Shown: in pieces, positions 9,090-18,103 of the stretch
Layout of the letters: each line of letters starts with the position of its first letter
Numbering within the stretch: the stretch's first letter is position 1
Origin: Lentisphaeria bacterium
GTDB taxonomy: Bacteria; Verrucomicrobiota; Lentisphaeria; Victivallales; UBA1829
Length of the DNA stretch: 61,627 bases
Assembly (NCBI GenBank): GCA_017455665.1
Contig: JAFSZN010000154.1
Span: 1 to 61,627, forward strand
Reading direction: 5' to 3'
The notes under the pieces: generated by a model
Databases searched by the model: none
What the model was told of the DNA's origin: nothing
The model's input: the letters and a program-made list of their open reading frames with translations, nothing else
Translations under genes and position numbers: made by a program

Positions 9090-9881
9090 ATGAAAAGCAT
9101 TCTGCTTTCGTTCGACATAGAAGAGTTCGACCTGCCGTCCGAGTTCGGCGTCGGAATCTCCCGCGACGACATGTTCGCCATCGCAGGCGAGGGCACGCGC
9201 CGGATTCTCAAGATCGTAAACGAAGCGGGCGCGCACGTCACGTTTTTCGTGACCGCCGCCTTCGCCCTGGAGTTCCCGGACCTCGTGCGCGAGATGAAGG
9301 ATTCCGGCAATGAGATCGCTTCCCACGGCTACTCCCACACCACGTTCGAGCCCGCCGACCTGAAGCGTTCCCGCGAGGCGCTGGAGGAGATCATCGGCGC
9401 GCCCGTCCGCGGATTCCGCATGGCGCGCCTCGCCAAGGTCGGCAAGCAGGACATCCTGGACGCCGGTTACGAATACGAATCCTCCCTGAATCCCGTCTGG
9501 CTGCCGGGCCGCTACAGCAATTTCACCGCCCCCCTGAAGCCCTTCCGGGAGGCGTGCGGCCTGTGGCAGCTGCCCGTGTCCGCCCTGCCCGTGGTCCGCT
9601 TCCCGCTCTTCTGGCTTTCGTTCAAGAACCTCCCTCTGCCGATTTACCTTCCGCTGGCAAAGACCGCCATGTCCGCCACCGGGTTCTTCAACATGTATTC
9701 GCATCCGTGGGAATATCACGAGCGCGCCGCGGAACCCCAATGGAAGATCCCGGGCTACATCGTGCGTCACGCGGGCGCATCCCAGTGCGACCGTCTGAGC
9801 TGCCTGATCGCGACCCTCGGACGTGCCGGGACGTTCGAGACGTTCGGCGCGTATCTCGGCCGCATTCGGCAGGACAGATGA
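9090..9881 (+). CDS. Polysaccharide deacetylase (NodB-type, exopolysaccharide-locus subfamily)
   Basis: This 263-aa carbohydrate esterase family 4 protein should remove N- or O-acetyl groups from a sugar polymer or intermediate. The NodB motifs are visible: LSFDIEEFD with the metal-binding Asp, ASHGYSH with the two metal histidines, and GFRMAR in place of the usual FRxP. The C-terminal region (FFNMYSHPWEY) matches the extension seen in deacetylases of EPS/exosortase-type loci. No signal peptide is visible, suggesting action in the cytoplasm on a precursor. It is directly downstream of the GT2 gene, probably in one transcript. Confidence 0.8.
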   Translation: MKSILLSFDIEEFDLPSEFGVGISRDDMFAIAGEGTRRILKIVNEAGAHVTFFVTAAFALEFPDLVREMKDSGNEIASHGYSHTTFEPADLKRSREALEEIIGAPVRGFRMARLAKVGKQDILDAGYEYESSLNPVWLPGRYSNFTAPLKPFREACGLWQLPVSALPVVRFPLFWLSFKNLPLPIYLPLAKTAMSATGFFNMYSHPWEYHERAAEPQWKIPGYIVRHAGASQCDRLSCLIATLGRAGTFETFGAYLGRIRQDR

Positions 9882-9901
9882 CCGATGATCCGAAACCGCG
9901 C

Positions 9902-9929
9902 TTGAAAACGCGCGTGATGATGATATATT
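9902..9929 (+). promoter_or_regulatory. Promoter for the MscS-family channel gene
   Basis: TTGAAA (9902-9907), 16 nt spacer, TATATT (9924-9929), preceded by TGA (extended -10). The predicted start is about 125 nt before the channel ATG. The sequence just after the -10 (TTAGAAC) also follows the -10 at 11433-11438. Confidence 0.65.
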
Positions 9930-10062
9930 AGAACCAGTATACGTCGGAGCCGTTGCGACGTCTTTCGCGCCGCACGGCGCATCCGCTTCCGTTGAACCGA
10001 ACATCCGGGGGCCTCCTCTTTTCTGAGCATGGATGCCCTCCTCGCAGAAGGATTCCGAGCTC

Positions 10063-11391
10063 ATGTTATCCGAACTGACTGCATTCATCAAAGACTCAAT
10101 GGTGGTCCATCCCGTTCTGACGAACCTGTGCCTTGCGGGGGCGCTGCTCGGCATCATTCTGGTCAATCTTGCCATACGGCAGGTCTTCCTGTACGGGCTG
10201 CAGCTCATATTCAGGAAGCTTCCGACTCAAAACGGCGAGTACAAAAAACAGATGTATGTGACCGCCTCGCGCCTGGCGTTCATCGTGCCGATCGTGGTGG
10301 TGTACCTGATCCTGGAAACGGTGAACATCAATCCGGAAAACCTGGTGATCACGCGAAAGATCTGCATGGCGCTCACGCTCATTTGCGCGGTGTCCGCATC
10401 GATCAGCCTTCTGAATATCCTGGACATCTGGTACCGCAGCCATTCATACACGCACGACCATTCCATCAAAGGCGGCATCCAGCTGATCCAGCTGTTCGCC
10501 GTGATCGTGACGATCATCATGATCGCGTCCATCCTGATGAACAAAAGCCCGGTGATGCTGCTGTCCGGTCTTGGCGCGGTGCTCGCGGTGCTGATCCTGA
10601 TCTTCCAGGACACGATCCTGGCGCTGGTCTCCGGGATCCAGCTCAGCACGAACCACATGATCCGGCTCGGCGACTGGATCGAACTGCCGTCGGAGAACGT
10701 GGACGGCGTGATCATCGACATCGCCCTGCACACGGTAAAGGTGCAGAACTGGGACATGACCATCGTGACTGTGCCGACGCGCAAACTGACTGTAGAGACG
10801 TTCATCAACTGGCGCGGCATCACCGAGGCGGGCGGCCGCCGCATCAAACGGTCCCTGCGCATCGACATGCGGAGCATCCGGTTCCTCAATAACGACGAGA
10901 TCGCACGCCTGGACGAATTCGTGCTGCTTGACGACTACCTGAACGAGAAACGGCAGGAGATCGAGGAGTGGAACCGCGCGATGGCGGAGAAAGGCGCGAA
11001 GCCGATCAACAGCCGCCGCATCACCAACATCGGGACGTTCCGCATCTACATCGACAAGTACCTGCGTTCCCTGAAGTCGATTAACCCCGATCTGACCATG
11101 CTTGTGCGGCAGCTTCAGCCGGACTCCACCGGACTGCCGATTGAGATCTACTGCTTTACGAAAACGACCGACTGGATCGAATACGAGCGCATCCAGTCGG
11201 ACATCTTCGACCACCTGCTGGCAATCCTGCCTGTCTTCGGACTGAGGGTGTTCCAGGAATGCAGCGACATTTACCAGCTGACGGGCGACGGAAGAAAGGC
11301 CGGCGGCGTGATCCCTCAGGAGACTTATACCTCGCCGGATGATTTCGCCCCGAGCAAACGGCGCAAGGGCGCGGACGACGAAAAAAACTGA
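10063..11391 (+). CDS. Mechanosensitive channel, MscS family (YbdG-like)
   Basis: This is a 442-aa inner-membrane channel that would open under membrane tension and release solutes on osmotic downshock. The ATG at 10063 has AGAAGGA about 10 nt upstream and is preferred over the ATG at 10033. About five membrane helices occupy the first 180 residues. The last is followed by the pore-lining region and MscS beta-domain (ILIFQDTILALVSGIQLS, then MIRLGDWIELP). A longer cytoplasmic domain (GTFRIYIDKYLRS; LPIEIYCFTKTTDW) matches the E. coli YbdG type rather than small MscS. It has its own promoter and sits between two glycan gene groups without an obvious link to them. Confidence 0.82.
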   Translation: MLSELTAFIKDSMVVHPVLTNLCLAGALLGIILVNLAIRQVFLYGLQLIFRKLPTQNGEYKKQMYVTASRLAFIVPIVVVYLILETVNINPENLVITRKICMALTLICAVSASISLLNILDIWYRSHSYTHDHSIKGGIQLIQLFAVIVTIIMIASILMNKSPVMLLSGLGAVLAVLILIFQDTILALVSGIQLSTNHMIRLGDWIELPSENVDGVIIDIALHTVKVQNWDMTIVTVPTRKLTVETFINWRGITEAGGRRIKRSLRIDMRSIRFLNNDEIARLDEFVLLDDYLNEKRQEIEEWNRAMAEKGAKPINSRRITNIGTFRIYIDKYLRSLKSINPDLTMLVRQLQPDSTGLPIEIYCFTKTTDWIEYERIQSDIFDHLLAILPVFGLRVFQECSDIYQLTGDGRKAGGVIPQETYTSPDDFAPSKRRKGADDEKN

Positions 11392-11409
11392 ACTTCATCC
11401 TGAAAAATC

Positions 11410-11438
11410 TTGAAAAAAGGGGGAACGCATGGTAGATT
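11410..11438 (+). promoter_or_regulatory. Promoter for the Wzm/Wzt glycan operon
   Basis: TTGAAA (11410-11415), 17 nt spacer, TAGATT (11433-11438) with TGG just before it. The predicted start is about 75 nt before the first gene. It lies just after the channel gene and would drive the run of seven same-strand genes up to 19036. Confidence 0.55.
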
Positions 11439-11517
11439 ATTAGAACGGCATATTCTTCCCTTTTAGTTTAAGAATGTGCCGTCCCCTCACCTCACGAACT
11501 GGCACGATGGAGAAACG

Positions 11518-12348
11518 ATGCTGAACACCCTGCGTTATGTCCTGGATTTCCGGCGGCTGCCGATGATCGCGGCTGCCCACCGGTCTCTGCTGTGGCAGTT
11601 CGTGAAACGCAGCGTGTCCGCCCGTTACCGGGGGTCGGCCCTGGGGCTGTTCTGGAGTTTCATCCATCCTCTGATGATGTTGTGCGTCTACACGTTTGTG
11701 TTCAGTGTGGTGTTTCAGGCGCGCTGGGGCGTCGACACGGACGGCGGACGCGGTGCGTTTGCGATCATCATGTTCTGCGGACTCGCCCTGTTCAACATCT
11801 TCTCCGAGGCAGTGAACCTGAACTGCGGGATCGTGGTGGCGAACACGAATCTGGTGAAGAAGGTGATCTTCCCGCTCGAGATCCTGCCGCTGTCGCAGAC
11901 GCTCGCGACGTTCGCCGTGGGCATGGTCTGGTTCGTCCTGCTGTTTCTCGGCGCGGTGTTCGTTTTCGGCAGGGTCAGCTTCACGATGCTGCTGCTGCCG
12001 CTGATCCTGCTCCCTCTGTTCCTGTTCACGCTCGGCGTTTCGTTTTTCGTCTCCTCGCTCAGCGTGTATGTCCGCGACACGCCGTATGTGGTGGGGGTGG
12101 CGCTTCAGATCCTATTTTTCCTGACGCCGATCTTCTATCCGGTTTCGGCGATCCCGGAACGCTTCCGCCTGCCGATCCAGCTGAACCCGCTGGCGCTCCT
12201 GATCGAGGAGGCGCGGAAAGTCTTTCTGTACGGGGAGCTGCCGGACTGGCGGTTCCTCGGCGCGGCGTTCCTGGTCTCGCTGCTGGTGCTCCACCTCGGT
12301 TTTTTGTGGTTCCACAAGACGAAGAAAGGATTTGCCGATGTCCTCTGA
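11518..12348 (+). CDS. wzm: O-polysaccharide ABC exporter permease (Wzm/TagG family)
   Basis: This 276-aa ABC-2 type membrane subunit, with the next gene, would carry an undecaprenyl-linked polysaccharide across the inner membrane. The ATG at 11518 follows GGAG at 5 nt spacing. Family features are the amphipathic N-terminus before TM1 (FVKRSVSARYRGSALG), about six helices, the conserved VVANTNLVKKVIFPLEILP stretch and TPIFYPVSAIPERFR near the C-terminal end. Its stop overlaps the ATPase start by 11 nt, indicating coupled translation. The pairing with a Wzt that has a C-terminal extension points to O-antigen export rather than teichoic acid. Confidence 0.88.
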   Translation: MLNTLRYVLDFRRLPMIAAAHRSLLWQFVKRSVSARYRGSALGLFWSFIHPLMMLCVYTFVFSVVFQARWGVDTDGGRGAFAIIMFCGLALFNIFSEAVNLNCGIVVANTNLVKKVIFPLEILPLSQTLATFAVGMVWFVLLFLGAVFVFGRVSFTMLLLPLILLPLFLFTLGVSFFVSSLSVYVRDTPYVVGVALQILFFLTPIFYPVSAIPERFRLPIQLNPLALLIEEARKVFLYGELPDWRFLGAAFLVSLLVLHLGFLWFHKTKKGFADVL

Positions 12349-13678
12349 CGACGTGGCCCTTCGCATCCGGCACATCTCGAAGCGGTTCGAGATCTACGAC
12401 AAGCCGCGGCACCGCCTGCAGCAGATGCTGTTCGGGCGCTGGAAGACGTATTACCGTGAATTCTGGGCTCTGCGCGACATTGATCTTGAGGTGAAGAAGG
12501 GGGAATGCGTCGGGATCATCGGACGCAACGGCGCCGGAAAATCGACGCTGCTGCAGATCGTGACGGGCACGCTCCAGCCGACGGAGGGGACCGTGGAGCG
12601 GCACGGCAGAATCGCAGCCCTGCTTGAGCTGGGAAGCGGGTTCAATCCGGAATTCACCGGGCGCGAAAACGTGTACATGAACGCCGCGATCCTGGGCCTG
12701 ACGAAGGCTGAGACCGACGCGAAATACGACGACATCGTCGCGTTCGCGGACATAGGCGAGTTCATCGACCAGCCGGTCAAAACATATTCCTCCGGCATGA
12801 TGGTGCGACTGGCGTTCGCCGTGAACGCGTTTGTTGACCCGGACATCCTGATCGTGGATGAAGCGCTGGCGGTCGGCGACGCGGTCTTCCAGCAGAAGTG
12901 CATGCGTTTCATCCGCAAGTTCAAGGAGGAGCACACGATCCTGTTTGTGAGCCATGACACCGCCGCGGTCGTCAACCTTTGCGACCGGGCGGTCCTGCTG
13001 GACGGGGGAAGAATATTCCGCATAGGCCCGGCGAAAGATGTTACGGAATACTATTTGTCCCGGCAGTTTCAGGCATTGCAGAAAGGCGGCACGATCGAGG
13101 AGAAAGGCGCGCAGGGAATACCGAAGGCGACGCCGGAGGAGGATGTCTGTTTCAAGGATATGCGCCATGATTTCATCGTCACGACGAACCTGCGCAACGA
13201 CATAGAGCTTTTGCGGTTCAACGACGCTTCCGGCGCCTTCGGGACCGGGGCGGCGAAGATCACGGATGTCGTTCTGACCGATGAGTCCGGGGATAAGCTT
13301 TCCTGGTGCGTCGGCGGCGAGATGGTGAAACTGCGAATATCCGCCGAGGCGTACCGGGATTTGTACCGTCCCATCATCGGTTTTATCGTCAAGGACCATC
13401 TGGGGCAGGGATTGTTTGCCGCCAACACCTGTGTCGCCTATCTTCAGAATCCGCTCAGCGTTTCGGCGGGCCAGGCTCTTGTCGCCGAGTTCGAGTTCAG
13501 AATGCCAATCCTGTATCGCGGGGATTACAGCATCATGGTCTCCATCGCGGAGGGGACGCAACAGGAAAATGTTCAGCACCACTGGATCCATGATGCGTTC
13601 ATTTTCCGTTCGCACGCACCCGAGCCGCTTGCCCTGCTCGGGATTCCCATGAAGAATATAAAAATGAAGGTGTGCTGA
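12338..13678 (+). CDS. wzt: O-polysaccharide ABC exporter ATPase with carbohydrate-binding C-domain (Wzt)
   Basis: This 446-aa ATPase powers polysaccharide export. Residues 1-245 form the nucleotide-binding domain: Walker A GRNGAGKST, signature YSSGMMVRLAF, Walker B ILIVDEALAVGD, H-loop FVSHD. Residues about 280-446 form a Wzt_C-like beta-sandwich (ITDVVLTDESGDKLSW; LYRPIIGFIVKDHLGQGLFA), which in known cases binds the modified non-reducing end of the chain. That implies export after chain capping, and the next gene, a methyltransferase, could supply a cap. The ATG at 12338 follows AAAGGA and overlaps wzm. Confidence 0.9.
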   Translation: MSSDDVALRIRHISKRFEIYDKPRHRLQQMLFGRWKTYYREFWALRDIDLEVKKGECVGIIGRNGAGKSTLLQIVTGTLQPTEGTVERHGRIAALLELGSGFNPEFTGRENVYMNAAILGLTKAETDAKYDDIVAFADIGEFIDQPVKTYSSGMMVRLAFAVNAFVDPDILIVDEALAVGDAVFQQKCMRFIRKFKEEHTILFVSHDTAAVVNLCDRAVLLDGGRIFRIGPAKDVTEYYLSRQFQALQKGGTIEEKGAQGIPKATPEEDVCFKDMRHDFIVTTNLRNDIELLRFNDASGAFGTGAAKITDVVLTDESGDKLSWCVGGEMVKLRISAEAYRDLYRPIIGFIVKDHLGQGLFAANTCVAYLQNPLSVSAGQALVAEFEFRMPILYRGDYSIMVSIAEGTQQENVQHHWIHDAFIFRSHAPEPLALLGIPMKNIKMKVC

Positions 13679-13680
13679 TT

Positions 13681-14568
13681 ATGGGATATGAGAATGACTA
13701 CGGTGCGGACTACTACGAGTCCCATCTCGGGCTGAATGACTATATTCACAATGAAGGCATTATTTGTTTCAACCGCCGTATGGCGGAGGGGCTTGTGAAT
13801 CTGCTGCATCCGGCAACGGTCCTGGATGTGGGCTGTGCCTGCGGGCACCTGGTGTCAGCGTTCAGAGACAACGGCGTCGAGGCATACGGCATAGATTCTT
13901 CCTCCTATGCGCTGGACCATGTAAGGGCGGAGCATCGGGGGTTTGTCTGCCGCGCTGCGCTTCCCGACATCTCGTTGCCGGACTCGTTCCCGAAGAAATA
14001 CGACCTCGTGACTTTCATCGAAGTGATCGAGCACATCCGGGAGATCCATAATCACGAAGCCATTACGGCGTTGTCCCGATTCAGCGACACCGTTCTTTTT
14101 TCATCGACTCCGGACGATTTCGACGAACCGACCCACATCAATGTGCATCCCATATCGTTCTGGTGCGCCGAGTTCGCGAAAGCCGGGTTTTATCCTGACA
14201 TGACGGCGGATCTGTCGTTCGGGGCTCCGCAGTTTGTCCTCTTCCGGAAAAGGCCGTGCTGCCCCGGCATGGAAGAGCTGTTCCGTCCTCTGGATGTCCT
14301 GTATCAGGAGAAAACGACCTTGACGAAGCTGGCGCTTGAGCGCCTGAGGATGTATCGGGAAGCCTCGGATCTGGCACAGGAACGCCTGCGCCTGTATCAG
14401 GAGGCACGGGCAAAACTCGATGAAATGGAACGCGTATTAGACACTTTCGGGATCCGTTGCCTGTATGGGGCCGCCAAATCCGCGAAACGTTTATTTGTGC
14501 GTCTTTCGGGGAAAGGGACCGACAGTCAGGGAACCGAAGGCGATGACAGGAACCCCCCGCGGGATTGA
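13681..14568 (+). CDS. SAM-dependent methyltransferase with C-terminal coiled coil
   Basis: This 295-aa class I methyltransferase has its SAM-binding motif I at VLDVGCACGHLVSAF (about residues 46-60), an acidic residue at the end of strand 2 (GIDSS) and the motif around DLVTFIEVIEHI. Residues about 205-260 form heptad-like repeats (ALERLRMYREASDLAQ; ERLRLYQEARAKLDEM) predicted to be a coiled coil, as in chain-terminating methyltransferases that measure O-polysaccharide length. It is 2 nt downstream of wzt. I infer a chain-capping or sugar-methylating role; the acceptor is unknown. Confidence 0.78.
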   Translation: MGYENDYGADYYESHLGLNDYIHNEGIICFNRRMAEGLVNLLHPATVLDVGCACGHLVSAFRDNGVEAYGIDSSSYALDHVRAEHRGFVCRAALPDISLPDSFPKKYDLVTFIEVIEHIREIHNHEAITALSRFSDTVLFSSTPDDFDEPTHINVHPISFWCAEFAKAGFYPDMTADLSFGAPQFVLFRKRPCCPGMEELFRPLDVLYQEKTTLTKLALERLRMYREASDLAQERLRLYQEARAKLDEMERVLDTFGIRCLYGAAKSAKRLFVRLSGKGTDSQGTEGDDRNPPRD

Positions 14569-14577
14569 GGAGAACGT

Positions 14578-15924
14578 ATGAGCATAGCATCCAAATTGCA
14601 TCGGCTCGGAGATCTGATGGAGAAATCCGGGAAAGTGATCCGGGAAAAAGGTTTCCGGTTTTTTATCGGGAAATCCTGTCTTTTTGTGAAAAAATACATT
14701 TCCCGCCATTTCATTCAACCGTTTGAAGCCCCTGCTCGGTCGTTCAGCGAGCAGCCCCATTCCGTTTCCGAGGTGATATGCCACGCGCATGGGACACTTC
14801 AGCCCCTTTCCGTCTTCCGTTCGCCGGATCGCGGGCGGACCGCATGCCTGAACTTCGTCACGGATGCGCTGGGAACCTCTTTGTTGGGCGGCGTCGGAAC
14901 GGCATTGATCCTGGTGTCGCAGTATGCCGTAAGGAAAAACATGATGTTGCGGATCATCACCCGGCAGGAAAAAGCAAATCCACGGGATTATTATGATTTC
15001 ATGGCGCTGATGCACGAGGCGCATCCGAAGAAAGTGGTGTTCTGGAGCGACTGCGGCCGGGATGACACGGGCAGGCACGCGCATCCGCTGGAGATCTCGG
15101 ATTCGGATGAATTCCTCACGACCAGCTGGTGGACGACCGCGGCGGTCTCTGCCGCCGACACCGGCTGCAAAACGTTTTATATCATTCAGGAAACGGAAGA
15201 CTTTTTCTATCCATACGGAGACATGAGACTGTGGTGTTCGTGGCAGATGAACAGTCCGGATGTCCGCTATATCGTCAATTCCCACTGGCTTTGGGATTAT
15301 TTCAAAGTCAAATATCCGGCGATCTGTGCGCACGGGACATATTTCGAACCGGCTTTCCCGCGGTTCCTGTACCGGCCGCAGACACCGGATGCCGGCGGCA
15401 AACACAAACTGTTCTTCTATGCGCGCCCGAACCATCCCCGGAACCTGTATTATACCGGGCTGAAGGTGCTGGACGAAGCCATCCTGCGCGGGATCATCGA
15501 CCCCGATCAATGGGACATCTGCATCGGCGGCGACGCGTGCGACAATATCGTGTTTGCCGGGGGCGTGAAACCGGAGCATCCGGGACGGATGACATGGAGC
15601 GAATATGCCAGGTTCCTTGGAAAAGTGGATCTGACGTTTTCCCTTATGTACACGCCGCATCCCAGCTATCCCCCGCTGGATTCGCTGGCGTCCGGATGTG
15701 TCTGCGTGACCAATTCCTTCGAAAACAAGACGGACTGCGCGTTCGGAAATAATATCATCTTCCGCGAATTGAGTCTGGATGCCCTGTGCGACGGTTTGCG
15801 TGAAGGAGTGAAGCTTGCCCTCGACACTCCGGCACGCCGTAGGAATTTCGAGGAATTGTCGCTTCCTTCGGACTGGTCGGAGACGCTGAAGGATACGCTT
15901 GACTTCATGGAGAAATACGGCTGA
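14578..15924 (+). CDS. Glycosyltransferase, WsaF-like (rhamnan/glycan polymerising type)
   Basis: This 448-aa protein resembles the two-domain GT-B transferase WsaF. The N-terminal half contains TALILVSQYAVRK and KTFYIIQETEDFFYP; the C-terminal half contains LFFYARPNHPRNLYYTGL, a typical WsaF C-domain block, and SLASGCVCVTNSFENK in the nucleotide-sugar site. WsaF-type enzymes add rhamnose to surface glycans, but the sugar here is not proven. No membrane helix is seen, so it probably works peripherally on lipid-linked glycan. Its stop (TGA) overlaps the next start (ATG) by one base. Confidence 0.72.
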   Translation: MSIASKLHRLGDLMEKSGKVIREKGFRFFIGKSCLFVKKYISRHFIQPFEAPARSFSEQPHSVSEVICHAHGTLQPLSVFRSPDRGRTACLNFVTDALGTSLLGGVGTALILVSQYAVRKNMMLRIITRQEKANPRDYYDFMALMHEAHPKKVVFWSDCGRDDTGRHAHPLEISDSDEFLTTSWWTTAAVSAADTGCKTFYIIQETEDFFYPYGDMRLWCSWQMNSPDVRYIVNSHWLWDYFKVKYPAICAHGTYFEPAFPRFLYRPQTPDAGGKHKLFFYARPNHPRNLYYTGLKVLDEAILRGIIDPDQWDICIGGDACDNIVFAGGVKPEHPGRMTWSEYARFLGKVDLTFSLMYTPHPSYPPLDSLASGCVCVTNSFENKTDCAFGNNIIFRELSLDALCDGLREGVKLALDTPARRRNFEELSLPSDWSETLKDTLDFMEKYG

Positions 15925-17120
15925 TGTATCGTCTGCGCCTGACAATTCCGGATTGCCGGGATCCGTGGCTTTTGCCGCAGGAACGCCGGATGCGAGTTTT
16001 TTACGAAGCATGCGCATCCGGCCTCAAGTGCATTGTGGCGATATACAACCGCCCGGACAATTCGACGTTCCGCTACAGGGTCTACAATGTCTTCCGGGCG
16101 CTGGAGAACAGCTCTTCCTTCCGCCTGTGCTATTTCTACGAAAATGAGCTCCAGAATGTGATTCCCCGGCTCGGTTCCGCCGCCGCGCTGCTCCTCTGCC
16201 GGACAGCCTGGACTCCGGCGATCCAGCGGGCGATCGACACGGCGCGCACGAAGGGGATCCCGGTGCTGTTCGATGTCGACGACCGGGTATTTGACCTGGA
16301 TTGTCTGCAACTGGTCGCGAGCACGCTGGATGCTTCACTGGAGGATGAAGGGCAGCGGACCTACTGGGTGAACTATGTCGCATCGATCTGCATGACGGCA
16401 AAACAGGCGGACGGGTTCACGACGACCAACGCATTCCTTGGCGGCCGCCTTCAGGACAAATTCGGAAAGCCGTTCGTCTGCATTGAGAATTCCCTGAACG
16501 AGGAACAGCTTGTTGTTTCGGCGGAACTGCGGAAACTCAAGGCGGAGGCCGACCCGGACGGCGATTTCGTCATGGGATACTTCAGCGGCAGCCCGAGCCA
16601 CGTCAACGACCTGAAGACAGCTTTGCCGGAGCTCGTGGCGCTTCTGCGTCGATATGAAAACATGAAGCTGATGGTCGTGGGGTATATGGATCTGCCGGAC
16701 GGCATGGACGACCTGGTCGCGGCAAAGAAAATATTCACCATGCCGTTCGTTGATTTTCGAACATTGCAGCTCCTGATCGCCCGGATCGACCTGAATGTCG
16801 TGCCCATGGTCGAGAACAGTTTCACCGACTGCAAGTCGGAGCTGAAGTTCTTCGAAAGCGCGGTGGTCGATGTCCCGACGTGCGCCGCGCCCGTTTATGC
16901 GTACCGGAATTCCATTCAGAACGGAAAAACCGGGTTCCTGTGCAAACAGGGCGAATGGTATTCGACGATCTCCGATATCTACTCGGGAAAGCATGACCTG
17001 AAAGCGATCGATGCCGATGCCAGGAACTATGTCCTGAACCGTTATTGCGGTGCGAACTTCTTGAATTCGGTCGAGGTTGCCTACCGTTCGATCCTGCGGC
17101 AGGTCGGCGGCGAGGCATGA
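15924..17120 (+). CDS. GT-B glycosyltransferase (family 4/1-like)
   Basis: This 398-aa protein starts within the TGATG stop/start overlap with the previous gene. It reads as a GT-B enzyme: an N-terminal Rossmann-like domain (KCIVAIYNRPDNSTFRYRV; ALLLCRTAWTPAIQ), VLFDVDDRVFD, a linker strand VMGYFSGSPSHVNDL, and a C-terminal nucleotide-sugar domain with KSELKFFESAVVDVPTCAA and NGKTGFLC. The FDVDDRVFDL motif recurs in transferases of surface-glycan loci. Donor and acceptor are unknown. Position within the wzm-wzt operon supports a role in chain assembly. Confidence 0.68.
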   Translation: MYRLRLTIPDCRDPWLLPQERRMRVFYEACASGLKCIVAIYNRPDNSTFRYRVYNVFRALENSSSFRLCYFYENELQNVIPRLGSAAALLLCRTAWTPAIQRAIDTARTKGIPVLFDVDDRVFDLDCLQLVASTLDASLEDEGQRTYWVNYVASICMTAKQADGFTTTNAFLGGRLQDKFGKPFVCIENSLNEEQLVVSAELRKLKAEADPDGDFVMGYFSGSPSHVNDLKTALPELVALLRRYENMKLMVVGYMDLPDGMDDLVAAKKIFTMPFVDFRTLQLLIARIDLNVVPMVENSFTDCKSELKFFESAVVDVPTCAAPVYAYRNSIQNGKTGFLCKQGEWYSTISDIYSGKHDLKAIDADARNYVLNRYCGANFLNSVEVAYRSILRQVGGEA

Positions 17121-17154
17121 GAACGGCAATACAGCGCAAAGGCAGGCACAGACA

Positions 17155-18078
17155 ATGGTCAATCCGTTCCTAAGAGATATCCTGAGAAAAACGATGCCGT
17201 TTCCGGCCAGAGAGTTCCTGCGCCGGGTCTATTGGCACACGGTCGGACGGGATCATCTGTCTTTTTTCCGGGAGACGGGACGGCACGCGCTTCAGCTCCT
17301 GCCGGTTTGCGGCGGACCGCGGGTCAGCATCCTCTGCAGCGTCTGGAACACGCGTCCCTGTCTGCTGCGGCAGATGGTCCGCTCGGTTCTGAAACAGTCC
17401 TATCAGGACTGGGAGCTGGTCATCAACAACTGCAGCGATCCATCCCATCCCGAGGTCGATTCGATCCTCGCCCGTTTTGCCTCGGCCGATGCCAGGATAA
17501 AGGTCCAAAAAAAAGCAAATCAGGGGATCGCCCTCAATACCAACGCCGCCGCGGACTGCGCCGCAGGGGAATTCATCTTGCTCATGGACCATGACGACAT
17601 GCTTCTGCCCGATGCGCTGGATCACCTGATGAACGCGCAGAAACAGGCGGATGCGGATTTTGTGTATGCCGACGAATACTACCTGGTGACGCAGTATCGT
17701 GTCGTATGGCACCGGCGAAAAAAGCCTTTTTCCATGAAGGCGCTGGAAGAGAATAATTTCATCAATCACCCCGCTTTGATACGGAAAACGCTTTTTTCAC
17801 AGGCTGGCGGGCTTCGTCCCGGGTTTGATGGTTCGCAGGACCATGACCTTTATCTGCGCCTTCTGGAAAAGACCGCGAAAACGGCATACGTCCCTGAACC
17901 TCTCTATGTGTGGAGGATCCATCCTGATTCCTTTTCGCAGAGTTCCGTTCAGAAATGCATTGAATCCGGGAAGAAGGCGCTGGCGGAGCATTTCAGTCGG
18001 CTTGGCGTGGCGGCTGTTGTGGATAACTACAAAAACGAGACGAGATACAAGGTGCGCATTCCGGACCAGAAAAGCTGA
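17155..18078 (+). CDS. Family 2 glycosyltransferase
   Basis: This is a 307-aa GT-A transferase. The ATG at 17155 is preferred over an earlier in-frame ATG because AAAGGCAGG lies just upstream and the earlier start falls inside the preceding gene. After a basic N-terminal segment (about 50 residues) come VSILCSVWNTRPCLLRQMVR, ELVINNCSDPS, the DXD-type LLMDHDDMLLPDAL and DGSQDHDLYLRLLE, where the last Asp is the likely catalytic base. This is a classical inverting GT2, soluble or peripheral. Probably one step in building the polysaccharide exported by Wzm/Wzt. Confidence 0.78.
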   Translation: MVNPFLRDILRKTMPFPAREFLRRVYWHTVGRDHLSFFRETGRHALQLLPVCGGPRVSILCSVWNTRPCLLRQMVRSVLKQSYQDWELVINNCSDPSHPEVDSILARFASADARIKVQKKANQGIALNTNAAADCAAGEFILLMDHDDMLLPDALDHLMNAQKQADADFVYADEYYLVTQYRVVWHRRKKPFSMKALEENNFINHPALIRKTLFSQAGGLRPGFDGSQDHDLYLRLLEKTAKTAYVPEPLYVWRIHPDSFSQSSVQKCIESGKKALAEHFSRLGVAAVVDNYKNETRYKVRIPDQKS

Positions 18079-18103
18079 ACGCTATCAACCTGCTGCAACT
18101 GTT

